Counted from the stretch's first letter, positions 45,600-56,121 are shown. The stretch: DNA of 64,000 nt from Psococerastis gibbosa (GCA_963971405.1 OZ020486.1:6657419-6721418), one strand, 5' to 3'. Numbers and translations: made by a program. Notes: a model not told the origin generated them from the sequence alone.

Positions 45600-46568
45600 T
45601 TAAACTTTTTATATCAGTGAACAAAAGCGGAAGTGGTAGATTTTTAGGTAGGTAGATTCTCATTTATTATGTAATAAAATCTTAATAATAATTTTAATTT
45701 AATTTTCTAATTAAAAAACTGAAGTTGATAAAAAACGCGTTTTTTTAATTATAATGCACAACAAATTGCGTTCATTCCTATTTGCAAGACTATAACGGAC
45801 GGGCATTTCTGCAAGCCAAAAAGCAAGGTTCACCCCTTTGAGACATTTCTGGATCCGCCACTGGCCCGTACCTCGTCCCCGGAATTGTGGGGCCACCGGC
45901 CAGCAGGAGATCATCACAGTTCTGTCTTGAAAAACAACAATGACAATGACTTCATTATATTGAAGCAGGTTTTGTAAATTTGAAAAACACAACCGCAAAC
46001 CTATATACAATGAAAAAGGTTCCTTTCAAATTTCAAGGCATGAGAAGAATACATTATATAGGTCAGGTACCGTATAGCGAAAATGGTTTTGCGTTTTTGG
46101 CTTCAAAGTTCAAATGTTATGTGGGAGGTCGGAGGTGGGAACCGATGTTAGATCTAATCACTAATGGCAATAAATACTTAGGTAGGTACGGTACCTATCG
46201 AATAGCTTGGCTTCATGGCTGAGTTTTTGCTGACTTAACTGTAACGGCCTAACGGGCACGATATATTTCTTTGTTAGTTTGCTAAAAATATGTCATTTTT
46301 TTTTTTTTCTTCGACATCTTGCCCATGCGAGCTGCCCCAGCTCGACAACATCCACTGCTTATTATTATTGTATTTGTAGCTTATATATTTTTGTGAAGGT
46401 CCTGCACTCCAACTTAGCCCAGAATCTCTGTGGTTGGCAAAAAATAAAGGCTGCAACTTGGTCTATTATTAATTATGTTCTCTACGCCAAAACTAAGCTA
46501 ACGCCTGCAGACAAGTGGAAGTTACATCGGGTTGTAGTCTTGTCTCTTGTAGAGCTAAAAATACTTAC

Positions 46569-46890
46569 CAGAAATTTTCCCAAAACAATGAATAAGAACA
46601 GCCATAATCATGCCGCAGGCCAAGGCAGTGGTCAGCACAGGATTTTCAGCGAAGCCATCCGTCTTCACCCCGGCAGCTGACACGAGAAACACGAGAAAAA
46701 ACGCCGCGATACACTCAGCAAAAATTGCCCGCCAAAACTCAAGGGTTCGAACTTCCGTTTGTGCCGGAGGCCTATACCTGCGACCTAAGGCTGCGGTAGC
46801 CTCGCGAGCCTCGCGTAAGGCTTCGAGCTTCTCGAGAAGTGTCGACAAGTGTTCTTCCACTGTTGTGGAGTCTAAAGGAACCGCGGTCAT
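46569..46890 (-). CDS. bib: bib exon 1: start codon, helices 1 and 2
   Basis: Begins MTAVPLDSTTVEEHLSTLLE KLEALRE. The VPL...LFERLEAMR pattern of Drosophila Bib supports this start. It then gives EVRTLEFWRAIFAECIAAFF (helix 1, with the Glu equivalent to the charged helix-1 residue of Bib) and VLTTALACGMIMAVLIHCFG (helix 2). Donor TCTG/GTAAGT. The start context on the minus strand is GCACCATGACC. Confidence 0.95.
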
Positions 46891-46999
46891 GGTGCGAGAA
46901 GTCTCAGCACATAGGGTGGGTCAACAAGGTAGATTAGCGTAGGGATGGGAACCGACCTTAAACACGAGATACACGATAAAATGGGAAGAGTTGTTTGAA

Positions 47000-47130
47000 T
47001 GGAACCCTGGACTGTCTAGTTGGGCGTGTGACTGAAGAGTGAAGACTGACTGACTGAAGCGGAGCCGACTGAGCCGAGCCACCGAGACAGCTGGGTGGTT
47101 GGAAGGTGCTCAATAGCTTCAGAAGAGCAG
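47000..47130 (-). promoter_or_regulatory. Candidate bib 5' UTR and transcription start region
   Basis: A GC-rich island with repeated CAGTCAGTCAGTC and GCTCAGTCGG on the minus strand (arthropod initiator-like TCAGT), 110-240 bp upstream of the bib ATG. It is upset on its right by the isolated hAT end GCAGTGGCGGATTGGGG at about 47142. Weak evidence. Confidence 0.3.
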
Positions 47131-47164
47131 CTGCTCTTTTTGCAGTGGCGGATTGGGGCACCAT

Positions 47165-49500
47165 CCAGCCTCGGATTGGGTCTTTCCGTGGTAATAATAT
47201 AATATGGTAAATTTGGTGAGAAATTAGCAGACGATATTTGACGTGTTTTAAACCATTTAAGTTATTTAAACAGGTTAATTATAGAGTAACATGTGTAATG
47301 ATATAGGTATTTTTGACTCTCTTCTTAAGTACCTACCTAGGTTAATTCGTATTCATGTTCATGGCCATGCCCAGAGGGGTGGTCCAAGGGGTCTGGACCC
47401 CCCCCCCGAAATAATGTTTTTTATGTAAACCTGTATTGTTTGAAGCCCCCCCCCCCCCCCGAAATGAAATGGCTTGATACTAGATAGAATCGGATTTTGT
47501 GAGGAAAAATAAAAACCACTATGTAATATCTAATGAAATTGCTTAGTATGTATAAGGGGGGGGGGGGGTGTTCACTATTAAAACCACTATTTTTATTTGT
47601 TTTTGTTTACAATCAAAATAACCGACTTACGTCTTATCCTTAACTAAAATGTTAAAAATTATTATTTTAATTTTTTTTATATACAATAATATGCACACAA
47701 AAAAAATTAAAGTAGCCTACACGCGCGCGGATATCTAGGCATATGCATAAGTTGCCTACTGGTAAATGCGCCACTGTCTGCAAGCATATAGGTACTTCCA
47801 AATGTTTCGTCAACATCTGCGGTCAACATCATCAGTGGAACTGCATACCGTTTATTTTTATTTCTATAATATTGTGATGCTATACAATTTCTTCGTAAGA
47901 AACCTATTACAGGATCTAATTTACATGATAATATAGCCTACCGGTACACTTAGTCTTAGAGTCTATTCTAGTCTTCTGATGACGGCACATTTGCAAGAAG
48001 CCAATATATTAAGCGTCTCAATAGGTACCGGTAAACTTAAAAATGTAGTATGAGTTAGCCTAAGCAAGAGTATAGCAGGTATAAAGCTCCCCGGCTGTTG
48101 TATTAAAAATAATTTATTTAGGCTATTTATGAAATTGCTGCTATTTTCTCAATTAATCTGTAAAATACCGTTAGTTGATCGTCGTATTAGTAGGCTATAA
48201 TGCTATAAAGTATGCTATAAAATTACTATAATACTCACTTTAACGCTAATAAGTTAATAACAATAGTTAATTAATTAATACAGCACTGAATAATTAAACA
48301 AAAATTGCGTTTCCAATGTAGGGTAGGCTATGTAATGTAAAATAAAAGACCACGCACCTAGGGTTCTAAATATATGATGGCGTTTCGCCTGCATCTGCGA
48401 TTGACATCTTCAGAAAATCAACTACGCAGACTTGTCAATCAATCAATCATTGTAGGTTAGTAGGTATAGGCATCTCGGAGGCTGCGCTGCCATACCCCAG
48501 GATTCTATACCCAGCCGTTACCGTACAGGCTTTGTTATTATAATGCTCTAAATGTACATTTTTTTTTTTTAGCCTTAGGGTACCTTGTTCAGTATTATAT
48601 TATACAGCCTTACACCACTTTAGCCTAATTCAAATGTAATTTTAGCTGTTTGGTCTATTTATAAGAGTTCCCAACTTTCTCTGCCATAAAAAATGTTAAG
48701 TTCTATACAAAGCAAATGTACAAATTTCGTGTAGAAAAATGTAAATGGCTATCAAAACTTTTATAATGAAAGCACAGAATAAAATATGGCATCCATAGAG
48801 TAAAACAGAGTAAAACATACCAACGGTTCCTTTTGAAAAGTACGGGGCGTTGCCCTAAACCATAAGAAGACTATGCCTTAGCCTGATTTATCGTTTAAGT
48901 AGCAATCATTTTATGAAAGAACAATGTGATATTGTGATTGTTGTCATCTAGAAATTCAACATGGCGCCTGAGTAGCATCAAACGCCTTCTATTTTAGTTA
49001 TTTTATCTTATCATTTCATAAGATTATTTTATTTTTTGTTGACACTGAGTCAGAAAAAGGTGAGTGTTTGATTCGGCAATGGCTTTGATTCCTCAAATAC
49101 TTACATTGGAACCATGCAAACGGGGAATTTTAGAATTGCATTGTTGTAGTAGGCTATAGTTCCCATGAAAATTGTTACTTGCACAGGTAAGAAATATTGA
49201 CAGAAATATTTATAATTTTGAATATTTAAGTAGGTATATAATATATTACAGACCTGTTGCTCTATATGAACATTTCTGTTTTTCAATGAGGCTCTTTAGT
49301 TGCAAATATAGTGACTAGAACACGATGATGAATGAATCAATGAGTGTGTTTTGGTGGGCGGCACAGACACTGGCAAATTTAATTTAATTAGATGATAGTC
49401 ATCTAGAAAGTCAATTATCTAATTTTTACAAAAAATACTACATTTAGTAATTTTGCCGACATGTTTAAATTTTCTCATGCAGAATTTCTGTCCTTTTCGA
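47165..49500. other. Head-to-head intergenic region between bib and Gli
   Basis: About 2.3 kb with no gene. 47360-47545 is a decayed relative of the 43846 hAT MITE (TAGATAGAATCGGATTTT, C and G runs). The rest is A/T-rich and could hold promoter elements and a Gli 5' UTR exon, but none can be shown. Confidence 0.5.
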
Positions 49501-49533
49501 CGCAGGCATGATTTTAACATCGTTCGGCAGACT

Positions 49534-49794
49534 ATGACTGTAAGACTGCTGTTCCTTCTGGCAGCAGGCGTGGGTGCCCAACAGTACCCACCCCTTGTGA
49601 ACCAATGGGGGCCCCTGGACCCCCGTATATCCAACCCCCCGAACCCTGGTGATGTCGACTACAAAACATACGTGTACAATAGCAGGCGATATGGCACGAC
49701 TTATCCCACGTATGATCCCAGGTATCCACCACCGCCCAACCAGCCGAGACTGCATCCGGTTTTTAATCCACAGGACGGCACTTGGAGGTATCCG
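49534..49794 (+). CDS. Gli: Gli exon 1 (coding): signal peptide and Pro/Tyr-rich region
   Basis: ATG chosen because MTVRLLFLLAAGVGA/QQYPP is a good signal peptide. A longer frame from 49453 would bury it. A possible acceptor (TTTTCGACGCAG) at 49505 suggests an upstream non-coding exon. Continues DPRISNPPNPGDVDYKTYVY and ends WRYP/GTAAGT. Confidence 0.85.
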
Positions 49795-49964
49795 GTAAGT
49801 AAAGGGTCTTTGACTACATTGTCTCTATTAAGAGAAAGTTACCAATTTTTATTGGCCACCCCTTGTTCACCCTGGAATACTTGCTTATGTTTTTATTTTA
49901 ACTTAATACTTAAGTTATAAGGATTCGATTGGTACAGCACTATTACATACACCATATTATAAGG

Positions 49965-50195
49965 AGTTTTTTTTTGCTACTATTTTTCCATGAATTCGAT
50001 ATTTTGGCACATTTTTGTCGGTAATCAGTATCACAAAAATACCCTGCACCAAGACTGAAACATTCTTTGCAGTACTATGTATGAAATAGTCCTCTGCTAA
50101 CTGAACAGACCAAATTGTTAGAACTTAAGTATTGAACTAAATAAAAAGTATAAACCAACCTATTTTGATGTGATCTGGGGCTCCCTCTTAAGGAA
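49965..50195. repeat. Decayed TTAA foldback relative
   Basis: 'TATGAAATAGTCCTCTGCTA', 'AACTAAATAAAAAGTAT' and the end CTCCCTCTTAAGG resemble the right half of 40867-41261. The left half is poorly kept. Confidence 0.35.
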
Positions 50196-50290
50196 TTTTC
50201 ACGCGAGATACAATACAATACAAAAATTAGAGTCCCTGACCAGCCAGAGCCGGATCGACCGTGTCAAACAAAAATAACCACCCGAGAGGG

Positions 50291-50665
50291 TTATGTACGA
50301 AAAAAGGAGGAGGTACTTAAATAGTCCAGCTCCTGGGGTCGTACTCCCTCGTACTCATCCAAATTATATAGTGAGGCATCAATAAGTCTGCTCTTAATGT
50401 AAGTTCTGAAACAAGCTGGATCCAACTGACTTACTAAAAATGGTAGCTTATTGTAAAGCCGGTGTGCAAGTATCGGATAAGAATCCCTCGACTTGTTTAG
50501 GCGACACCTAGGCATATCAAATCCTTTCGCCGATCGCGTATTATAAGAGTGCACTGTACTCCGAGCTGGCAATCCAGGATTCATCTTAACGGCCATGAGA
50601 CAATTAAAGACATACTGGCCGTGAACAGTGAGGACTCTACCGGCTTTAAAGAGACATGCAGTCAC
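50291..50665 (-). pseudogene. Non-LTR reverse-transcriptase C-terminal fragment in Gli intron 1
   Basis: A 124-codon open frame with HSYNTRSAKGFDMPRCRLN, LAHRLYNKLPFLVSQ and FRTYIKSRLIDASLYNLDEY, the common end of Jockey/CR1 type elements (Y-T-R, N-x-L-P). Truncated at both ends. Confidence 0.7.
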
Positions 50666-50938
50666 TAGGCTTTGCTACACAATATCGTTTAAGCATCGAA
50701 ACAATTGAACCGTATTGAGATGCTGATACATTACAGTATGTAGTGTGCCCCCATGACCAGAGATTAGCTGCTTCTCACTTTAAAAAAACACAAATTATGG
50801 AATCTACTTATTTGGTCGGCAGTCTAGCCACATTAAATGAAAATTATAGGTTAATTAAATAATTAAAGACGCAATGGTTATTTGTTATATCAAAGCTATA
50901 AAACGTGCTTGCGCTTCCTTATTGTATTTTTCTTGCAG

Positions 50939-51076
50939 CCTCCAGAACAGACGTCAATGACCCCCGTGCCCGGCGTCCTTGGGGGATGGCGGCCCGACCT
51001 GCAGGGCAAACAAAGGCCCGATTATTTGCAACTGCAACAGAATCGGGATATTTTCGTCACCACGTCCTATGGCCAG
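50939..51076 (+). CDS. Gli: Gli exon 2
   Basis: Acceptor TTTTTCTTGCAG/C, donor CCAG/GTAAAA. 46 codons, PPEQTSMTPVPGVLGGWRPD then DYLQLQQNRDIFVTTSYGQ, the lead-in strand of the cholinesterase fold. The intron is taken over by repeat R within 6 bp of the donor. Confidence 0.88.
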
Positions 51077-51081
51077 GTAAA

Positions 51082-52000
51082 AGAACCGGTCCGAGTTTAC
51101 TCGAACATGCTTTCCAATTTATCAATTAAGCGGGGTTTCCACCGACCTCGTTTGTGAAAGCTACCGTGATATTGACGGGGTAGCAGACATTTTTAGACTG
51201 TCTTTTATGTCTGCTACCACGTCAATATCACGGTAGCTTTCACAAACGAGGTCGGTGGAAACCCCGCCTTAGTAGAAAAAGAAAATGGGTAAGTTCATGG
51301 TAAATAATTTTCCTATGGTTAAATTTCCGATATCTCGAGGGGGGGGGGGGGGGGGGGTGTCCACCTGACGTCACTGGAGGTGCGGTAAATTCTAGATAGG
51401 TCAGACAAATTGAGCGTGAATTTTTTATAATTTTTTGTCCAAAACCAAATACTTTTTTACTTTTTTGGGAAAGCAACCTGTCCGGATTTGTTACTCAATT
51501 TAACACCTAAAACATGCCTGAAGGTGGAAATCATCGATAGAAAGGTTTCGCAGAAAAATTATTTTTTAGTCATTTTTCATGAAAATTGAGTTATTTTTAT
51601 TTTTTTACCCCCAGAAGCAAACTATCAAGGGGCAAGCGACCCACCGGATTTTGTTAACAATAATTATGACTACAATATATGTGAATTTAAAAGAAATCGT
51701 TTGTGCCGTTTTTGAGAATAAAACCCCCCCAAAATTGAGTTATAAAAAAATGGTCTCGAGCCTCGAGGTATGATTTTTGTAAACCTACATGCCAAATTTC
51801 ATCAAAATCGATAGAGTAGTTTGCTTCGGAATCGATGAACAGACAGACAGACAGACAGAGCGACAGCGACAGACAGACATTTTGTAAAAACCACTTTTTT
51901 GGGCTCCTGGGACCTCTAAACGTGTAAATCCGTTGAAATCTCGGAGTCGGAAATATTGACCGTCACAAGACTTTCCTTACTACGTATAAATTGGAAAGCA
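51082..52000 (-). repeat. Repeat R, copy 4, with a nested MITE
   Basis: AGAACCGGTCCGAGTTTACT... to ...ATAAATTGGAAAGCA, split by the MITE at 51129-51268. A long G run lies at 51339-51357 and a (GACA) run at about 51840. Confidence 0.7.
51129..51268. mobile_element. 140-bp palindromic MITE with TTA target duplication
   Basis: RGCGGGGTTTCCACCGACCT ... AGGTCGGTGGAAACCCCGCC, TTA at 51126-51128 and 51269-51271. The arms carry the ATGTCTGCTACCACGTCAAT module. It interrupts the repeat R sequence 'ttatcaa/TTA/gtagaaaaag', so it is younger than that copy. Confidence 0.88.
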
Positions 52001-52122
52001 AAAAATAAAATTAACAGTACAAAAGACAAAACATACGTACTAGAGAAATGTAGGAAGACTTCTCTCGTATACAAAACTCAAAAACTGTAAGCAGTGGTTG
52101 TATTATTTTTTCTTTATTGCAG

Positions 52123-52275
52123 CTGCAAGGGTTTCGAGTCCATCTGTACGACAACCCGGATCCCTTTTCAATCTACCGGCCCGGTTTGACCCCAGTCGAT
52201 AAGATTATGGCCAATGTCTCAGTTTTCCTCGGAATACCTTACGCTATGCCGCCTGTCTTGGAGGGTCGTTTTAAG
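52123..52275 (+). CDS. Gli: Gli exon 3: start of the esterase-like fold
   Basis: Acceptor TTTATTGCAG/C, donor TTTAAG/GTAAAG. Encodes LQGFRVHLYDNPDPFSIYRP, then VSVFLGIPYAMPPVLEGRF, matching the 'F-G-I-P-Y-A-x-P-P-x-G-x-x-R-F' signature of cholinesterase-like proteins. Its last 60 nt are duplicated downstream. Confidence 0.93.
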
Positions 52276-52489
52276 GTAAAGTTGCACTTTGAATATCAGG
52301 GCAAACAAAGACCCGCCCTTAAGGGGCGTTCCCACCAACTTCAAGTAAATGTGTCTCTGTTTTCCTCGGAATACCTTACGCTATGCCGCCTGTTTTGGAG
52401 GGCCGCTTTAAGGTAAAGTTACACTTTGAATATCAGGGCAAACAAAGACCCGCCCTTAAGGGGCGTTCCCACCAACTTCCAGTAAATGT
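52216..52489 (+). repeat. 137-bp tandem duplication across the exon 3 / intron 3 border
   Basis: Unit 1 52216-52352, unit 2 52353-52489, six or so differences. Each unit contains the last 60 nt of exon 3, the donor and 77 nt of intron. Unit 2 offers a second donor, GCCGCTTTAAG/GTAAAG, but 137 is not a multiple of 3. Confidence 0.9.
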
Positions 52490-52860
52490 GACCCCCCACA
52501 GACAGCTTAGTCCTTTCTGTAATAAACACTTACTTACTGTACTTTGTCCAGGACCGTTCTTTGTGTTATCGCCGTCAGGTGCCATGTCTGCCAGTAGAAT
52601 GAAGTCAGGACATTATTTGGACTCTGGATAGATGAACAAGTCTGGAGGTGGGCGGCGTACATGCGTCCACTGTAACAGAGGGAGCATTGTACCTAGGTGG
52701 TACATGTGAGCTTGCAGGTAGTCGTGGCCAGTTATGCATCGAAAACGGGCGCATAAGACGGTATGAATGGGATTCCTCACCAGAGGTTCCCTTAGCTATC
52801 CGGCTGCGCTGGTCGACAGAGCTTCCTTGTATCTTATGGCTATAACAACACAGTTCTAAC

Positions 52861-53290
52861 TTACTTACTTTACTTACTTTTTCAGCGCCATTTCCCTTCA
52901 CGGGGGGTCGGCGGCACGACAGCAACGCTTCCAGGTCACCCGGTCTTGGGCCTGTTCCTTCGAGAGATTGGCAATTAGTAGGTCCTTCCGTGTTTTACTC
53001 GCCAGTGAGATTTTTGGTCGTCCACGTGCTCTGGTTCCTGGTACGGGTGTTGATCGCACTCTTTTTATCAACTCGTTGTCCCCCCTCCTCTCGACGTGCC
53101 CCCACCAGCTTAGTCGTCTTTCTCGCAGCTTTTCGTGGATGTCTCTTGTTCTCATTTGGCATCTTATGTCGGTGTTTCTCACTCTGTCAATCAGAGAAAA
53201 GCCACATGCTCTTCTTAACATACGCATTTCGGCTACATGTAGCATATTCTCCTCGTCCCTTTTGAGTGGCTTCTTGAGAGTTATTGTTGA
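52861..53290 (-). pseudogene. RTE/BovB-like reverse-transcriptase 3' fragment
   Basis: The frame contains VAEMRMLRRACGFSLIDRVR, KLRERRLSWWGHVERRGDNE, RARGRPKISL and EQAQDRVTWKRCCRAADPP followed by TGA and a (TTAC/AAGTAAG) tail. The longer ORF beyond 53290 has no matching sequence. Confidence 0.75.
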
Positions 53291-53554
53291 GTTCATTCCA
53301 GTCCTACCAATATCAGTTAGGAAGTTTACTACCCTTATTGACAGTTTGAAAGCATAAAGTTTTCTTGAATTTAGTGGGAATGGCCCTGAGGAGCCAACGG
53401 GACTAAATAGGCAATGAAAGATATCTCCAAATAGAACGGCGACGAGAAAAACTAAAAGCATTACATTGAATTTTTGGGAAGTATTTTCTCTCAAAGCTGA
53501 AATAATTCGGGAAGCATACCTAAAAATGAAATGATTAATGTTTTTTTTTTGCAG

Positions 53555-53701
53555 CCACCAAGGACGCATAAAGGCTGGAAACTTCTTCAGGCCGTTGATT
53601 TTGGTCCAGCGTGTCCTCAACCTGTCAAATATGTGGGTTCAACCAAGGGAGTCAGAGATATGGACGAAGATTGCCTTTATCTCAACGTCTACTCTCCCTA
53701 T
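53555..53701 (+). CDS. Gli: Gli exon 4
   Basis: Acceptor T(10)GCAG/C, donor CCCTAT/GTATGT. Encodes PPRTHKGWKLLQAVDFGPAC PQP and DMDEDCLYLNVYSPY, the conserved 'E-D-C-L-Y-L-N-V' carboxylesterase type B motif with its disulfide Cys. Confidence 0.94.
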
Positions 53702-53957
53702 GTATGTATTCTTACGATAAACAATAAGTAATTATGATTGTACTGCCTTTAAGGGACAGATTTCCAATTATTTTGTTGGCAAGGAGTGACGGAAAATGCC
53801 AGAGATATGAACGAAGATTGGATCTCGGAGGCTCAGGTGCTACTCAGTCTACAAGATACATTCTTGCAGTTCCACTGAAGATGACGACCACAGATGTTGA
53901 TGAAACGCTCCGATTGGGCCTTAATATTAATTGAGAAAAAATAAATTTTCATTGCAG

Positions 53958-54111
53958 ACTGGATCTGGAGTTGCTCAGAAGTACCCGGTGATGATTTATA
54001 TTCATGGTGGCGAATTCTACAAAGGAGCCTCTAATCTGTTCCCCGCCCATGTCATGGCTGGCTTCTATGAAGTCGTTGTAGTTACTATAAATTACAGATT
54101 AGGAGCGCTGG
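53958..54111 (+). CDS. Gli: Gli exon 5: oxyanion-hole strand
   Basis: Acceptor TTCATTGCAG/A, donor CTGG/GTAAGT. Encodes YPVMIYIHGGEFYKGASNLF and VVVVTINYRLGALG. HGGxF and NYRLGALGF are conserved structural motifs of the fold. Confidence 0.94.
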
Positions 54112-54298
54112 GTAAGTTCACAGATGTTAATAACAATTAATTGAAGGTAGAAAAACCACAAAATCCATAAATCGACAACAGGATGGGACAGAAAAATTCT
54201 TGTTTGAAACCCAAAATTTAAAGACTTATTTTGAAATTTTCCTCCTAATATGTTTTTTTTAGGTCTAAACAGCAGGCAATGTTAGTCCAACTAAACCT

Positions 54299-54590
54299 TT
54301 ACTTACTTTACTTTTAACGCGCCTTATCCTCACGGGGGATCGGCTGCACGACAGCAGCGTTTCCACAGTCCTATTCCGTGCGTTCTCGGTGGAGAGCCCC
54401 AAACTTCTCATATCTCCGGCGATCTTTCTTCTCAGTGTAATTTTCGGCCTCCCCAGTGGTCTTCTACCTTCATTACTCATTACTCTTTTGACTAGGTGGT
54501 TTTCGTCTCTACGTAGTACGTGTCCCCACCAGTTCAGCCTCTTTTCTTTGTTAAATAGTATTACGCTATTGCCATTCATGTTTACCAATA
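54299..54590 (-). pseudogene. RTE/BovB-like reverse-transcriptase 3' fragment
   Basis: KEKRLNWWGHVLRRDENHLV KRVM, RRPLGRPKITLRRKI and LSTENARNRT..., broken near its end, with a TTACTT-rich tail at about 54299. Same lineage as 52861 but diverged. Confidence 0.7.
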
Positions 54591-54653
54591 GATCTTATAG
54601 CTAATATGGGCATCTTCCTCAATGTCTTTAACGCTAATTATCGTTTATTTTAG

Positions 54654-54865
54654 GGTTTTTAAGCACAGCAGACCAAAATTCCCCTGGTAACTACGGCATT
54701 CTGGACCAGGCGACAGCTGTGAAATGGGTATACGATAATATTGAAGCATTCAATGGCGATAGGCAGTCTATTACACTGTTTGGACCTGGGGCGGGGGCAG
54801 CTAGTGCTGGATTGCTCATGACAGCACCGAAGACGAAGAATTTGGTATCCAAAGTCATAGCACAG
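54654..54865 (+). CDS. Gli: Gli exon 6: defective nucleophile elbow
   Basis: Acceptor TTTATTTTAG/GG, donor CACAG/GTGAAT. Encodes FLSTADQNSPGNYGILDQAT and WVYDNIEAFNGDRQSITLFG PGAGAASAGLL. Where active esterases have G-E-S-A-G this has G-P-G-A-G, removing the catalytic Ser. Confidence 0.95.
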
Positions 54866-55420
54866 GTGAATATTAACCTCTTCATATGTTTGAGTGACTA
54901 GGCGTGAGTAGTAGACATACTTTTGTTTGTTCAGCATTTCTGCTTGAAGCAACCCTGTCCACCTAGTGAGTCTGTTTATTAACTTGAGGCACCCTAAGGG
55001 CAGACTCCTTCACATCGGGGAGAAGAGAGTTGACTGACAGGGTGGGCTCCTAATTATAGTGGATTTCGAGCCAGTAGGGGAACATGGTAAAGTCACGATT
55101 TATTCGGAGGTGACCAGGATTCGACACGCACTTAGACTAACTGATATAGTCTCAGCATGCCTCACCATGTTCCCCTGCCAACGCTGTGCACACAGCCAAG
55201 TTTGCCGCAGTTTGGAACAGGCTCTGTTCTCGTGGACGCAGCTTGGTGTGACCGTTGGCAGTACATATACTAGTCTCCTTATTAACTTTGTGAAACTCAC
55301 CAATAGGTATATATACCACTTGACTTGAATGTTTCCACAAGTGGCAAAATCGAAGATGCCAGTCAGAATGTCGGATTTTCTTAAAACGGAAACCAGTCTT
55401 ATAATCTCGTGTTTTTTCAG
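54866..55420. other. Gli intron 6
   Basis: 555 bp with short spurious ORFs on both strands; no repeat family recognised. Confidence 0.5.
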
Positions 55421-55591
55421 AGCGGGTCTGCATTGGCAGAGTGGGCACTGATTCAGAATTGGGAGCGGGTTCAAAACACAAGCAAGGTGTTCGGTCGTCT
55501 TCTTGGCTGTCCTGTCGACTCATCCTGGAAGCTGATTACATGTCTAACGCAGGGTAGAAGCGCGCTCGAAGTCGGCAATGCTGAATTTAGG
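55421..55591 (+). CDS. Gli: Gli exon 7
   Basis: Acceptor GTTTTTTCAG/A, donor TTTAGG/GTAAGT. SGSALAEWALIQNWERVQNT then VFGRLLGCPVDSSWKLITCL, matching the 'S-G-S-x-x-x-x-W-A' continuation and the second disulfide loop of the family. Confidence 0.94.
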
Positions 55592-55837
55592 GTAAGTTTT
55601 GCGATAGTAAGGGGTGGCTCCCAATTTTACCTATGGCCAAAACTTAATAAGGAAACAATATAAATAATGTCCGAAATCCATGAGGTCGTTGTCACCATAA
55701 AAAGTCCTTAGGTAAAACTAAAGAAAAAAAACGTGCAGCATGTTGTCAGGTAGTTGGTAGGAACGGCCCTTTAATTCTCTTTAATCAATCCCTGGCATTC
55801 TCACTTGGGGTCTCTATAAATTTAAATAAATAAATAA

Positions 55838-56012
55838 CGACTTTTTTTATTCTATTACTAAGCCAACCTTGTGGAGTTAGGGCTATGAAGCCCTCTCTTA
55901 CACTCAACTAGGAAAACTCGGGACCGCCTGCTTTACATGCCCTCAGAAGCATGGCCAGTGTGGGACTCGAACCAACAACTTTTCGGGTGAAAGTCCGTAC
56001 CGCAACTCTATA
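55838..56012 (-). repeat. tRNA-derived SINE B
   Basis: Inverse of 23081-23255, with head (GGTTCGAGTCCC) and body. Located in Gli intron 7. Confidence 0.65.
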
Positions 56013-56121
56013 CATGTCTTGACAATTTCATTTTTCATTTTTCTCTTCCTATATTTGGGCCTGGTTTCTTCTATATTCTACAAAAGGCAATACTAACAAA
56101 ACCATTCTGTTTGCTCTACAG

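Larger units (their letters stand above)
13049..46890 (-). other. bib: big brain (bib), complete gene span
   Basis: Six coding exons (46569-46890, 43658-43784, 18132-18312, 15798-15975, 14469-14567, 13049-14058) sum to 1,917 nt, a 638-residue protein, with every phase matching. It is an MIP/aquaporin-family membrane protein: six helices and two half-helix loops (GGHVNPAVT in loop B; LNPSRALGPAF in loop E). The N-terminus (TVEEHLSTLLEKLEALRE, then EVRTLEFWRAI) and the long cytoplasmic tail (SSSIHSEDE, GTRSLYNAK, LNRSQSVYAKS, GPLVPAQSMYP) match Drosophila Bib, not water-channel aquaporins. Drosophila Bib acts in Notch-dependent neurogenesis and has been described as a cation channel and in adhesion and endosome maturation. 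Intron lengths 5' to 3' are about 2.8, 25.3, 2.2, 1.2 and 0.4 kb. Confidence 0.95.

Noticed and set aside
46610..46942. 110-codon plus-strand ORF
   Set aside because: Antisense shadow of bib exon 1.
51082..51110. Helitron 3' end for repeat R (palindrome CGAGTAAACTCG near the terminus)
   Set aside because: The bases after the hairpin do not end in CTRR, there is no TC start, and the other end shares an inverted TGCTTTCC.
52117..52416. Exon 3 of Gli extending to 52416
   Set aside because: The open frame runs through a good GTAAAG donor into duplicated sequence in the wrong frame; the phase into exon 4 fits only the donor at 52275.
53291..53620. N-terminal part of the 240-codon minus-strand ORF as coding
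   Set aside because: Only the part below about 53290 resembles reverse transcriptase; the rest overlaps Gli exon 4 antisense and intron.
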